A DNA stretch of 37,454 nucleotides from CAZHHM01 sp964532225 (GTDB lineage Bacteria; Margulisbacteria; WOR-1; JAKLHX01). The position numbers and the translations under genes were made by a program. Positions within the stretch are counted from its first letter, which is position 1, and each line of letters opens with the position of its first letter. Positions 17,063 to 24,879 of the stretch are shown here, piece after piece. The stretch is taken from positions 1 through 37,454 of the forward strand of contig CAZHHM010000018.1 in NCBI GenBank assembly GCA_964532225.1, given 5' to 3'. The notes under the pieces are model-generated. The model saw only the letters and a list, made by a program, of their open reading frames with translations. It had not been told where the DNA came from and did not search any database.

Positions 17063-17751
17063 CGGGTCAGATCAAATGGTACCTCGATAATCTAACGACC
17101 GTGCTTCTGAGGCCGATCTACTTCTATGTAAAGATGGAAAAAGGTCCCGTACAGGACAGGTCTTTCAGTTTTGTCCTGGGGTCCGGATGGCTGCTGGCCT
17201 TTCTGGCCGCATTCGGGGGGTATTCAATAGCTATATGGCCTATGCTCACGGGGCTTGTCGGGGGGCTTCCGGCAGTAAAAAAGCTTATCGTAGGTTTTCC
17301 TTTTGTCGTTCTGTCGCTTATGTTCTTCGTGATAATACTTCTGGTGGCCGCGGCCGTGTCGGTTGCCGCCATAACGGTGTTCTTCTATCTGGCGGGGATG
17401 GCGCTGGACAGGATATGCGTTCTTCTTGGCGGAAAGGCCTCTGCAGAGATGATAAAAGCCTGTTTCTATTCTTCCGCTGTCGTCTCGTTCCTGGCCGTTG
17501 ACATAGTGTGGCTGATAATGGCCAAATACGGCCTGCTTTCGTTCCAGAATTTCCTCATCGGCACCAATATCCTGCTCTCGGTCATCATTTTTTATCTGTG
17601 GGGGCTTTGGAGCATAGCGGTCAGGAGAATTTACGGTTTTTCGAAACAAAAAAGCCTTTCGGCCACTTCATTTGCCCTCTTAATAATGTTATTATTACAG
17701 TTGATCGGCGCGATAAAGATATTGCCGGTCTTGGGAAGGTGGATAGTTTGA
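17059..17751 (+). CDS. Yip1-domain-like integral membrane protein
   Basis: A 230-aa membrane protein with about five to six hydrophobic helices (near residues 40-65, 75-105, 105-125, 140-160, 170-195 and 205-225). The N-terminal stretch ends in a Pro-x-x-Phe-Tyr-type segment (LLRPIYFYVKME), as in bacterial Yip1-domain proteins. The role of these bacterial proteins is not known. Start ATG 17059 overlaps the recR stop as ATGA. The TGA shares its last base with the porG ATG. It is thus locked between DNA repair and pyruvate oxidation genes, with no obvious functional reason. Confidence 0.7.
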   Translation: MTGQIKWYLDNLTTVLLRPIYFYVKMEKGPVQDRSFSFVLGSGWLLAFLAAFGGYSIAIWPMLTGLVGGLPAVKKLIVGFPFVVLSLMFFVIILLVAAAVSVAAITVFFYLAGMALDRICVLLGGKASAEMIKACFYSSAVVSFLAVDIVWLIMAKYGLLSFQNFLIGTNILLSVIIFYLWGLWSIAVRRIYGFSKQKSLSATSFALLIMLLLQLIGAIKILPVLGRWIV

Positions 17752-18329
17752 TGAAAAAGATCACTGAGATCAGGTGGCACGGAAGGGGCGGACAGGGCGC
17801 GAAAACGGCCGCATTGCTCCTTGCTGATGCCGCGCTAAGCCTTGGTAAATATATCCAGGCTTTTCCGGAATACGGACCAGAAAGGATGGGAGCCCCGGTC
17901 ACTTCGTTCGACAGGATATCCGACAGCCCGATAAGCCTTTATTACGGCATAAGCGAGCCGGATATCGTCATAGTCCTTGACCCGTCCCTGCTCGATTCGA
18001 TCGATGTCGCTTCAGGCCTGTCAAAAGAAGGGGTTTTGCTGGTGAACACATCGCATACTCCCGCCGAAATAAGAGAAAAGATCAAGCTTAAAGGCTCGAA
18101 AGTTTTCACAGTTGATGCTTCGGCGATCTCAGTCGCGACAGTAGGCAAAGATATCCCCAATACTCCGATGTTAGGGGCCATGATCAAGGCAACGGCACTG
18201 CTTGATTACGCTCATTTCCTGTCAGACCTTGAGACGAAACTTTCAAAGAAATTCGCGTCAAAGCCCGAGATCGTTGCCGGCAACCTCAATGCCGTCAAAA
18301 GGGCTTTTGAAGAAGTGAAGGGAGAGTAA
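17751..18329 (+). CDS. porG: Pyruvate:ferredoxin oxidoreductase, gamma subunit
   Basis: Subunit of the four-subunit (gamma-delta-alpha-beta) 2-oxoacid:ferredoxin oxidoreductase. The complex converts pyruvate, CoA and oxidised ferredoxin to acetyl-CoA, CO2 and reduced ferredoxin in the cytoplasm. The 192-aa protein has the family's N-terminal RWHGRGGQGAKTA motif, a FPEYGPERMGAPV segment and a C-terminal helix. I take ATG 17751, which shares one base with the preceding stop. Longer in-frame starts lie inside the membrane-protein gene. porD follows 1 bp after the stop. Confidence 0.94.
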   Translation: MKKITEIRWHGRGGQGAKTAALLLADAALSLGKYIQAFPEYGPERMGAPVTSFDRISDSPISLYYGISEPDIVIVLDPSLLDSIDVASGLSKEGVLLVNTSHTPAEIREKIKLKGSKVFTVDASAISVATVGKDIPNTPMLGAMIKATALLDYAHFLSDLETKLSKKFASKPEIVAGNLNAVKRAFEEVKGE

Positions 18330-18330
18330 T

Positions 18331-18615
18331 ATGTCACTATTGGGATGGAAGGACCTTCCCGCCGGGGACGTGCTTGAGGGCGGGACAGCCGAAAAATTCC
18401 ACACCGGCGATTGGAGAACAAGAAAACCTCTGGTCGACAAAAAGACCTGCATCAACTGCCTTTTCTGCTATATGGCATGTCCCGATTGCGCCATACAGGT
18501 CAAGGACGGGAAAATGGAAGGCTTTAACTACGACTTTTGCAAGGGATGCATGATCTGCATGACGGTCTGCCCGACGAAGCCCGTCAAAGCTATCAGCATG
18601 TCCAAAGAAAGATAA
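18331..18615 (+). CDS. porD: Pyruvate:ferredoxin oxidoreductase, delta subunit (2[4Fe-4S])
   Basis: A 94-aa ferredoxin-like electron-transfer subunit. Two complete cluster motifs are visible: CINCLFCYMACP and CKGCMICMTVCP, both Cys-x2-Cys-x2-Cys-x3-Cys-Pro. The N-terminal 40 residues match the delta-subunit extension seen in archaeal and Thermotoga-type enzymes, so it is not a free ferredoxin. It carries electrons from the thiamine site on beta towards external ferredoxin. It is tightly packed between porG and porA. Confidence 0.94.
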   Translation: MSLLGWKDLPAGDVLEGGTAEKFHTGDWRTRKPLVDKKTCINCLFCYMACPDCAIQVKDGKMEGFNYDFCKGCMICMTVCPTKPVKAISMSKER

Positions 18616-18631
18616 TTAGAAAGGGAATACA

Positions 18632-19834
18632 ATGTCGCATTTTGCTGCAAAGACCGGTAACGAAGCAATGGCGGAAGCGCTCAGGCAGATAAACCCTGAC
18701 GTAGTTGCCGCATATCCCATAACTCCCGCGACCGAGATAGCCATGATATTCGCCCAGTATGTCGCCGACGGACTGGTCAACACCAAGTTCGTGACGGTAG
18801 AGAGCGAACACAGCGCGATGAGCGCGACCCTTGCCGCTTCGGCCGCAGGTGTCAGGGCAATGACAGCCACCTCTTCGCAGGGGCTTGCTCTCATGTACGA
18901 GATGCTGCCTATCGTCTCCGCTCTCAGGCTTCCCATAGTGATGCCTGAGGTCAACAGGGCGATCAGCGGACCCATAAACATCCACTGCGACCACAGCGAC
19001 ACGATGGCCGCCAGGGACTTCGGATGGATACACATCTTCTCCGAGAACCCTCAGGAAGCCTACGACAATACGCTCCAGGCCATAAAGATAGCCGAGCATA
19101 TGGACGTAAGGCTGCCTGCCATGGTAACGACGGACGGCTTTATCATCAGCCACTGCATGGAGAGGATAGAGCTCATCGACGATAAGATCGCAAAAGATTA
19201 TGTAGGCGAGTACAAGGCAGTAACCAACCTTCTTGATGTCGACAATCCCGTGACGGTCGGCGCTCTCGACCTGAGGGACTATTATTTCGAGCACAAGAAG
19301 CAGGTCGCCGAAGCGATGATCGCCTCAAAAAAGGTGATACTGGAGATCGGCAGGGATTTCGGCAAGAAGTTCGGCCGTGAATACGGTTTCTTCGAAAAAT
19401 ACAAGCTTGACGACGCCGAGGTCGCTCTTATCTGCCTGGGCTCTACGGCAGGTACGGCCAGGGTCGCTATCGATGCGTTAAGGGAAAAGGGCGTTAAGGC
19501 AGGGCTGCTTAAGCTCCGCGTGTTCAGGCCGTTCCCGGGGGACGAGATAGCCGAAGCCCTTAAGGACGTTAAGGTAGTAGGCGTGATGGACAGGGCTGAC
19601 GGCTATGCCGCTATGGGCGGTCCGCTGTTCACCGAGGTCCGCAGCGCAATGTACTCAAAAGACAAAAAGCCTGTTGTTGTCGACTACATCTACGGGCTTG
19701 GCGGCAGGGAGATCAACAACCATGATATCGAAGAGATATACATGGAGCTGAAAGAGATCACAACTAAAGGGGCAAAGGGAAGCGAGATAAGGTATAAAGG
19801 CCTTCGCGAGACCGCGGCCCGGGGAGGCAAATAG
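18632..19834 (+). CDS. porA: Pyruvate:ferredoxin oxidoreductase, alpha subunit
   Basis: A 400-aa alpha subunit. The N-terminal AAYPITPATEIA motif is the substrate-side signature. The NRAISGPINIHCDHSD segment is typical of pyruvate-specific PorA, so pyruvate is a better guess than 2-oxoglutarate or branched 2-oxoacids. A C-terminal transketolase-like domain follows (ALICLGSTAGTARVAID). The Shine-Dalgarno GAAAGGGA is ahead of ATG 18632. porB begins 2 bp after the stop. Confidence 0.95.
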   Translation: MSHFAAKTGNEAMAEALRQINPDVVAAYPITPATEIAMIFAQYVADGLVNTKFVTVESEHSAMSATLAASAAGVRAMTATSSQGLALMYEMLPIVSALRLPIVMPEVNRAISGPINIHCDHSDTMAARDFGWIHIFSENPQEAYDNTLQAIKIAEHMDVRLPAMVTTDGFIISHCMERIELIDDKIAKDYVGEYKAVTNLLDVDNPVTVGALDLRDYYFEHKKQVAEAMIASKKVILEIGRDFGKKFGREYGFFEKYKLDDAEVALICLGSTAGTARVAIDALREKGVKAGLLKLRVFRPFPGDEIAEALKDVKVVGVMDRADGYAAMGGPLFTEVRSAMYSKDKKPVVVDYIYGLGGREINNHDIEEIYMELKEITTKGAKGSEIRYKGLRETAARGGK

Positions 19835-19836
19835 CA

Positions 19837-20769
19837 ATGGCAACAATTAAAGATCTTGCGGCAAGAGAGGACAGGCTGACCGGCGGACACAGGATGTGCC
19901 CCGGATGCGGAGCTCCCATCATCGTAAGGCAGGTCATGATGGCCATAAAAGAGCCGGTGGTCGTCACCTGCGCGACAGGCTGCCTTGAAGTGTCCACGAC
20001 CATATTCCCGTATTCCGCATGGAAAGTGCCTTTCCTTCACAGCGCTTTCGAGAACGCTGCAGCTTCTGTAAGCGGTCTTGAATCCGCGTACCGTGCCATG
20101 AAGGACAAATGCAAGATAGACAAGGACATCAAGTTCATTGCATTCGGCGGGGACGGCGGCACATATGACATCGGTTTCCAGGCCCTTTCGGGTGCTATGG
20201 AGAGAGGTCATGACATACTTTACGTCTGCTACGACAACCAGGCCTACATGAACACATCGGTGCAGCGTTCAAGTGCCACTCCGATAGGGGCAAGCACGAC
20301 AACCGATCCTTCGGGAAAGATATCCGGCGGAAAAAGGATGTCCAGGAAAGACCTTACCGAGATAATGGTCGCCCACGAGATCCCGTATGTTGCGCAGAGC
20401 GCCTGCGGACAGTGGATGGACCTGACCAAGAAGGTTGAAAAGGCAATGAGCATCAAAGGGCCGAAGTTCATAAACGTCCTTCAGCCGTGCATGCTCGGCT
20501 GGGCTTACCCTATGGAGATGACCGTTGACCTGGCCAAACTGGCAATGGATACCTGCTTCTGGCCGATCTACGAGGTAGAGAACGGCAAGTACAAGATCAA
20601 CTATAAGCCGAAGGAAAAAAAGCCTATTACCGAGTTCCTGAAGCCTCAGGGAAGGTTCAGGCATATATTCAGCCCTGCCAACAAGCAGGTGCTTGATGAC
20701 CTTCAGGCCGATACGGATAAAAGATGGGAACTTTTGCAGAAAAAAGCCGAATGTTTCCCTATGCAATGA
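19837..20769 (+). CDS. porB: Pyruvate:ferredoxin oxidoreductase, beta subunit
   Basis: A 310-aa thiamine-diphosphate-binding subunit. Cys residues for the proximal 4Fe-4S cluster are seen in MCPGCGAP and CATGCLE. The TPP/Mg motif is GGDGGTYDIGFQALSGA through the DNQAYMNTSVQRS segment. With porG, porD and porA this completes the enzyme. The set implies anaerobic pyruvate oxidation, with low-potential electrons available for hydrogen production or biosynthesis. No hydrogenase is in the window. HU follows after 13 bp. Confidence 0.95.
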   Translation: MATIKDLAAREDRLTGGHRMCPGCGAPIIVRQVMMAIKEPVVVTCATGCLEVSTTIFPYSAWKVPFLHSAFENAAASVSGLESAYRAMKDKCKIDKDIKFIAFGGDGGTYDIGFQALSGAMERGHDILYVCYDNQAYMNTSVQRSSATPIGASTTTDPSGKISGGKRMSRKDLTEIMVAHEIPYVAQSACGQWMDLTKKVEKAMSIKGPKFINVLQPCMLGWAYPMEMTVDLAKLAMDTCFWPIYEVENGKYKINYKPKEKKPITEFLKPQGRFRHIFSPANKQVLDDLQADTDKRWELLQKKAECFPMQ

Positions 20770-20782
20770 CCAGGAGGAGCAA

Positions 20783-21061
20783 ATGAACCAGAAACAACTT
20801 GCGGAAAAGCTTGCCGAAAAGTTCGATGAAAAAAGGTCCAAGATGGAGAATGTCCTTGAGACCGCTCTTGAGCTCATCACCGAAGCGCTCGTAAAAGGCG
20901 AAAAGGTGAGGCTTGTAGGCTTCGGTAATTTTTCCGTCAAGCTGAGAAAGGGACGGCTCGGCAGGAACCCGCGCACAGGCGAGAAGATGGACATCTCCTC
21001 GACCAAGTGCCCGAGCTTTGTTGCCGGTTTCAACCTGAAAAGATCTATCAGAGGTAAATAA
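20783..21061 (+). CDS. HU-family DNA-binding protein
   Basis: A 92-aa histone-like protein that bends DNA as a dimer. Visible are the N-terminal helices, the VRLVGFGNFSV core strand, the arm region GRLGRNPRTGEKM, and the closing VAGFNLKRSI helix. Start ATG 20783 has a strong Shine-Dalgarno AGGAGG about 6 nt upstream. The arm keeps the Pro in RNP that intercalates into DNA. An IHF-type role cannot be excluded. The next gene begins at the base right after the TAA. Confidence 0.93.
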   Translation: MNQKQLAEKLAEKFDEKRSKMENVLETALELITEALVKGEKVRLVGFGNFSVKLRKGRLGRNPRTGEKMDISSTKCPSFVAGFNLKRSIRGK

Positions 21062-22597
21062 TTGCCTGACATAAAGATCTCTGACGCACTCAAAAGCCTT
21101 CTTGAGGTCTTGCCGCCGAGGATCAAGGATAAGATCTATTCTTCCATGGACTTTTCCGATATGGTCGAGGTCATACTTGATCTCGGCAAGATGCCGGAGG
21201 TCCGCTTTGAAAAAAAGGTCATCTATCTTGAGGATGAGACCGTAACCCAGGACGACATAGACCACGTCACCTCGCAGGTCGGACAGTTCACCACGGATAA
21301 CAGGGCAGGTATAGAGCGCACTCTGCACAGGATATCGGCCATACGCAACAGGACAGGGAAAATTATCGGGCTTACGTGCAGGGTCGGCAGGGTAGCATAC
21401 GGCACGATAGACATAATCAAGGACATGGTCACATCGGGCAAGAGCATACTTTTTATGGGCCCTCCCGGAATAGGCAAGACCACAAAGCTGAGAGAGGCCG
21501 CAAGGGTACTGTCTGACGAGAACAAGAAACGCGTCATCGTCGTTGATACCAGCAATGAGATAGCCGGCGACGGCGATATCCCGCATACGGGCATCGGCCG
21601 GTCGCGCAGGATGCAGGTCCCGACCCCGGAAAAGCAGCACGCGGTCATGATAGAGGCGGTCGAGAACCACATGCCCGAGGTCATCATCATAGACGAGATA
21701 GGCACCGAAGAAGAGGCGGCCGCTGCCAGGACGATAGCCGAAAGAGGCGTTACCCTCATCGGCACGGCCCACGGCATCACCCTTGAGAACCTTGTAGCCA
21801 ACCCCACATTAAGCGACCTTGTCGGAGGTGTCCAGACCGTCATACTGGGGGACGAAGAGGCCAAAAGAAGAAAAACTCAAAAAGCCATACTCGAAAGAAA
21901 AGCCCCTCCCACGTTCAATGTGATCATCGAGATAAGGGAGAGGGACGTTATGGCCATTTACAGCGATACTGCCGCTGCAGTCGACCAGCTCCTCAGAGGC
22001 AAAAGGCCACTTCCGGAGATGAGGATACGCAAGCCCGACGGACAGATAGAGATACAGCAGACCGGGCCGGAAGAAATGCCCGAGATCATCCCCGACGATG
22101 TTATCGAGAAGGTCGTTATGGAAAAAGGCGACAAGGAGACCTTTATTTACGCGCTCGGCCTCAACAACAACCGCCTTCAGAGGGCGATCAACGGGCTCGG
22201 TATCTCGGCAAATGTCGTGGATGACGCTGAGATCGCGGATATCGTTCTTACCGTCAGGGCAAAGGCTTCGGCCGGCTCTAAGGCAGCCAAGCTCGCCAAG
22301 ACCCACAATATCCCTCTGCATATCATCAAAGGCAACTCCCACTCCCAGATGATGCGTTTTCTCAAGAACTACTTCAAGATAAATTCCGATTACGGAGATG
22401 TCGACCAGGCGGCTTTCGACGAGGTGGAATACGCCGTGCAAAAGGTGAGGACTACAGGTAAGTCGGTCGAGCTGTCACCCCAGAACTCATTCATCCGCAG
22501 GATGCAGCATCAGGTCATAGAACGTCATAATCTTGAATCAAAGTCGGTAGGGGACGAGCCCAACCGCAAGGTCAGGATATATCCCCGCTCAAGGTAG
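21062..22597 (+). CDS. R3H-domain AAA ATPase (Ycf45/SpoIIIAA-like)
   Basis: A 511-aa protein with a SpoIIIAA/Ycf45-type P-loop ATPase and a C-terminal R3H single-stranded nucleic-acid-binding domain. Walker A is GPPGIGKTT (Lys139), Walker B is VIIIDEIG (Asp211, Glu212). The R3H motif is Arg479-x3-His483 in FIRRMQHQVIERHNL. The biochemical role of this family is not settled. Related proteins occur in Cyanobacteria and Firmicutes. The start is a TTG placed directly after the HU stop codon, without its own clear Shine-Dalgarno, so it probably depends on ribosomes finishing HU. The 3' end overlaps the nadB 3' end by 26 bp, tail to tail. Confidence 0.9.
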   Translation: MPDIKISDALKSLLEVLPPRIKDKIYSSMDFSDMVEVILDLGKMPEVRFEKKVIYLEDETVTQDDIDHVTSQVGQFTTDNRAGIERTLHRISAIRNRTGKIIGLTCRVGRVAYGTIDIIKDMVTSGKSILFMGPPGIGKTTKLREAARVLSDENKKRVIVVDTSNEIAGDGDIPHTGIGRSRRMQVPTPEKQHAVMIEAVENHMPEVIIIDEIGTEEEAAAARTIAERGVTLIGTAHGITLENLVANPTLSDLVGGVQTVILGDEEAKRRKTQKAILERKAPPTFNVIIEIRERDVMAIYSDTAAAVDQLLRGKRPLPEMRIRKPDGQIEIQQTGPEEMPEIIPDDVIEKVVMEKGDKETFIYALGLNNNRLQRAINGLGISANVVDDAEIADIVLTVRAKASAGSKAAKLAKTHNIPLHIIKGNSHSQMMRFLKNYFKINSDYGDVDQAAFDEVEYAVQKVRTTGKSVELSPQNSFIRRMQHQVIERHNLESKSVGDEPNRKVRIYPRSR

Positions 22598-24185
22598 GTC
22601 CGCTGCCGGTCTTAAGTTCGATATGCTTTTTCCACCTGTTGTCGTCCCTGTCCGGGAAATCGCTCCTGTAATGCGCGCCTCTTGATTCCGTCCTCTTAAG
22701 CGCCGAAACGGCTATCATCTTTGCTATCTGGATAAGATTGAGCAGTTCGGTGCCCTCAAAGCTTGATGGGGAGGTCCCTGTCTCCTCAGCCAGCAGGTCC
22801 AGCTTCTTGAGTGCGCTTTCTATGCCTTTACCGTCCCTTACAATGCCTACATCCTCCCAAAGAAGCTTCTTTATGAAGTGTTTATGTCTGGCATATTCTT
22901 TTGAAGTGAACTTGTCTTTGGCCTCGTCCGGCAGACTGCCGCAAAGACCTTTTGAGGGCGCAGCGGTCCTTTCTTTTACATATCCTATCGCCGAAAGGGC
23001 GGCCCTTTCCCCGAAAACTATGCCTTCAAGCAGAGAGTTGCTGGCAAGGCGGTTCGCCCCGTGCACGCCGGATGACATCACTTCGCCTGCCGCCCAAAGG
23101 CCCTGAACGCATGTCCTTCCTTCAAGATCTGTCTTTATCCCTCCCATGAGATAATGCGCTGCCGGGGCCACGGGGATATCGTCGCAGGTTATGTCTATAC
23201 CGAACTGTTTGCAGGTCTTGTAGATGGTAGGGAACCTTTTCTTTACTTTTTCAGGGTCTATACCAGACAGGTTCAGGTGCACATGGTCCGAATCGGTCTT
23301 TCTCATCTCCTCGAATATGGCCCTTGAAACGATGTCCCTCGGAGCAAGCTCAAGCTGCTTATGATATTTTTCCATGAACCTTGTGCCGTGCTTGTTGAGC
23401 AAAATGGCCCCTTCGCCGCGCACGGCTTCGGAGATAAGGAACTGGGGAAAAGCTATCTCTTCGCCTATGCCTTTGAACATTACAAGCGCTGTCGGATGGA
23501 ACTGTATGAACTCCATGTCCCTTATCACGGCCCCCGCCCTGTAAGCCATGGCTATACCGTCGCCTGTCGCGAATTCCGGCGTTGTCGTGTAAAGATATGC
23601 CTGGCAGGCGCCGCCTGTAGTCAGGATGACGGACTTTGACAGGAAACAGACCTCTTTTTTGCCCTTAAGGTCGTAGGCGACTATTCCCGAGCATTTGCCG
23701 CCGTCCATAATCAGGTCCTTGCCGAAGAAGAAGTTCTTTACCTGTATGTTATTGTCCTTTATCACTCTCGCGGCCAGGGTCTGAGCTATCTCTTTGCCGG
23801 TGTAATCGCCTGCATGGAGTATCCTTCTCCTTCGGTGGGCGCCCTCGATGTTCAGCTCGAACTTGCCTGCAACGGTGTCAAAATCGGCACCCATGCTGAT
23901 GAGCTCTTTAACGCGTTCTACACCGTCATTGACCAGCACCCCGACCGCATCGGTCTCGCAAAGTCCGGCGCCGGCGTAAAGCGTGTCTTCGAGATGGTAT
24001 GAGGTGGAATCCTTTTCCTTGTCGAGGGCCACTGCAATGCCGCCCTGGGCTTTTTGTGTCGCGGTCTCTTCGGTTTTTCCTTTGGTGAGCAGGATCACCG
24101 ATCCGTGCCTGCTTGCGGTCAAAGCGGCGCGGAGCCCCGCTATCCCGCCTCCCACTATGAGGAAATCGGAATTGAAAATGTCCAT
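22572..24185 (-). CDS. nadB: L-aspartate oxidase
   Basis: First step of de novo NAD synthesis: FAD-dependent oxidation of L-aspartate to iminoaspartate, in the cytoplasm. The 537-aa protein is the usual length. The FAD motif is DFLIVGGGIAGLRAAL, followed by TQKAQGGIAVAL. The catalytic-domain motifs are MEFIQFHPTAL, SEAVRGEGA (active-site Arg) and APAAHYLMGGI, with the flavin segment HGANRLASNSLLEG. A C-terminal helical domain ends at the stop. In this sequence context NadB fits better than the succinate dehydrogenase flavoprotein, as no sdhB/C genes are nearby. Start ATG 24185 lies 10 nt after an extended -10 and has no Shine-Dalgarno. Longer ORF forms would run into the divergent gene. nadA and nadC are not in the window. 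In anaerobes the enzyme can use fumarate as acceptor. Confidence 0.93.
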   Translation of the reverse strand: MDIFNSDFLIVGGGIAGLRAALTASRHGSVILLTKGKTEETATQKAQGGIAVALDKEKDSTSYHLEDTLYAGAGLCETDAVGVLVNDGVERVKELISMGADFDTVAGKFELNIEGAHRRRRILHAGDYTGKEIAQTLAARVIKDNNIQVKNFFFGKDLIMDGGKCSGIVAYDLKGKKEVCFLSKSVILTTGGACQAYLYTTTPEFATGDGIAMAYRAGAVIRDMEFIQFHPTALVMFKGIGEEIAFPQFLISEAVRGEGAILLNKHGTRFMEKYHKQLELAPRDIVSRAIFEEMRKTDSDHVHLNLSGIDPEKVKKRFPTIYKTCKQFGIDITCDDIPVAPAAHYLMGGIKTDLEGRTCVQGLWAAGEVMSSGVHGANRLASNSLLEGIVFGERAALSAIGYVKERTAAPSKGLCGSLPDEAKDKFTSKEYARHKHFIKKLLWEDVGIVRDGKGIESALKKLDLLAEETGTSPSSFEGTELLNLIQIAKMIAVSALKRTESRGAHYRSDFPDRDDNRWKKHIELKTGSGPTLSGDIS

Positions 24186-24195
24186 TGTTAGATGT

Positions 24196-24204
24196 ATTAT
24201 AACA
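24196..24204 (-). promoter_or_regulatory. Extended -10 promoter for nadB
   Basis: TGTTATAAT on the minus strand (TGnTATAAT) ends 10 nt before the nadB ATG, leaving a leader of only about 3-4 nt. It overlaps the upstream region of the divergent small gene, whose Shine-Dalgarno GAGG is at 24207-24210. Confidence 0.6.
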
Positions 24205-24215
24205 TTGAGGTAAAA

Positions 24216-24455
24216 ATGCCTGACTTTGAAGGTTTTGTAAGGTTCCTGACGTTCATCAACCAGAGCTGGAAGTTCAAGGGGACGGGGCTTCTGGCGCTTG
24301 GCGTTCTTGCCTTGCTTTTTGCTTATTATCTGCAGAAAAGGGGTAACAGCAGGGACTACAGTTTCTGGCTGTTCGTCACAGTATCCCTGATCATAGTGCT
24401 TTACGGTGCGGTGATCCTTCTGCTTCAGCCGGCATGGTGGAATCCGCCTGTTTAA
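24216..24455 (+). CDS. Small two-helix membrane protein (79 aa)
   Basis: Unrecognised. A hydrophobic helix lies at about residues 25-43 (GLLALGVLALLFAYYL). A short basic loop, QKRGNSRDY, follows. A second helix spans about 52-71 (FWLFVTVSLIIVLYGAVILLL). The start is ATG 24216, with Shine-Dalgarno GAGG 5 nt upstream. A start at 24192 would lie on the nadB promoter. It is divergent from nadB with a 30-bp gap. A heptad repeat arm starts within a base of the TAA at 24453-24455. Confidence 0.6.
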   Translation: MPDFEGFVRFLTFINQSWKFKGTGLLALGVLALLFAYYLQKRGNSRDYSFWLFVTVSLIIVLYGAVILLLQPAWWNPPV

Positions 24456-24580
24456 GTCAAAGGTCAAAAGTCAAAAGGCAAAAGTAAAAATCATAAGTAG
24501 AAAGTGTTAAAATATAATTGTCCGGAACTTATTCCTTTTAAATTAAACTTTTGACCTTTGACTTTTGCTTTTTGACTTAG
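24454..24580 (+). repeat. Inverted heptad-repeat cassette upstream of the tRNA genes
   Basis: The left arm (about 24454-24495) is a run of 7-bp units such as AAGTCAA, AGGTCAA and AAGGCAA. The right arm (about 24546-24579) is the reverse complement of similar units. The unique centre holds a TATAAT at 24513-24518. A 29-bp stretch of the left arm (24454-24482) recurs exactly at 26001-26029, beyond the assembly gap. The fold could act as a terminator for the small membrane protein gene, but there is no simple stem plus T-run. Confidence 0.75.
24513..24518 (+). promoter_or_regulatory. Candidate -10 for the tRNA-Gln genes
   Basis: A perfect TATAAT sits about 70 nt upstream of the first tRNA base, in the centre of the heptad cassette. 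The -35 region is weak. Confidence 0.35.
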
Positions 24581-24639
24581 TGATTTGCGGGATCGTCCAA
24601 CGGTAGGACGCCAGTCTCTGGAACTGGTTATCTTGGTTC

Positions 24640-24757
24640 CCTGCCCGCCATCGCTGGGGCTTGATATGGAGGATCGTCCAACGGTAGGACTTCAGTCTCT
24701 GGAACTGAATATCCTGGTTCGAATCCAGGTCCTCCAGCTCAGGCTCCGGCAGGCGGG
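24640..24757 (+). mobile_element. 118-bp insert with imperfect inverted ends in the tRNA-Gln T-loop
   Basis: The left border (27 bp before the inner tRNA) begins CCTGCCCGCC. The right border (20 bp after it) ends CCGGCAGGCGGG, an imperfect inverted match. The 10-mer CCGGCAGGCG of the right end is shared with the cloverleaf element in dnaX. No transposase and no obvious target duplication are seen, so a small non-autonomous palindromic element or a recombination product are both possible. Confidence 0.45.
24667..24737 (+). tRNA. tRNA-Gln(CTG), complete, nested in another tRNA-Gln
   Basis: Folds fully: acceptor TGGAGGA/TCCTCCA (7 bp), D-stem GTCC/GGAC, anticodon stem TCAGT/ACTGA with loop CTCTGGA (anticodon CTG, reading CAG), variable loop ATAT, T-stem CCTGG/CCAGG with loop TTCGAAT, and discriminator G as in other tRNA-Gln. 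CCA is not encoded. The D-arm and anticodon loop are the same as in the outer gene. The acceptor and anticodon stems differ by compensated changes, so the two are diverged, functional-type sequences and not a recent copy. Confidence 0.88.
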
Positions 24758-24777
24758 GAATCCAGGTCCCGCAGTTT

Positions 24778-24879
24778 ATTCCCTGGCTGAATGACCTCAA
24801 CAAGAAACAGTTCTTCTCAAAAGATAAACACTACAACAAGCTAAGACAGGGGATAAACTGCTATCGCGTCCAGCGATAA
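24778..24879 (+). pseudogene. Possible C-terminal gene remnant of ~33 codons
   Basis: Right after the tRNA pair a frame reads IPWLNDLNKKQFFSKDKHYNK and continues with ordinary-looking residues to a TAA at 24877-24879. It has no start codon of its own. It could be the tail of a decayed gene or chance. I do not recognise the family. Confidence 0.2.

Larger units (their letters stand above)
24586..24774 (+). tRNA. tRNA-Gln(CTG) interrupted in the T-loop by a 118-bp insert carrying another tRNA-Gln
   Basis: The 5' part (24586-24639) has acceptor TGCGGGA, D-stem GTCC/GGAC, anticodon stem CCAGT/ACTGG with loop CTCTGGA (anticodon CTG), and the start of the T-arm, CTTGG-TTC. The sequence then leaves the tRNA. 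The missing 3' part, GAAT-CCAGG-TCCCGCA plus discriminator G, is found at 24758-24774. Joined, the halves make a normal T-loop TTCGAAT and a perfect 7-bp acceptor. The break lies exactly inside the T-loop. The insert 24640-24757 contains a complete second tRNA-Gln. Unless the insert is removed from RNA, the outer gene is broken. CCA is not encoded. Confidence 0.75.

Noticed and set aside
22572..24185. Succinate dehydrogenase/fumarate reductase flavoprotein instead of NadB
   Set aside because: Motifs allow both superfamily members, but no iron-sulfur or membrane subunit genes are nearby and the length and C-terminal domain fit NadB.
24585..24794. Plus-strand and minus-strand ORFs over the tRNA pair
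   Set aside because: They arise from the tRNA sequence; both tRNA folds explain the region better.
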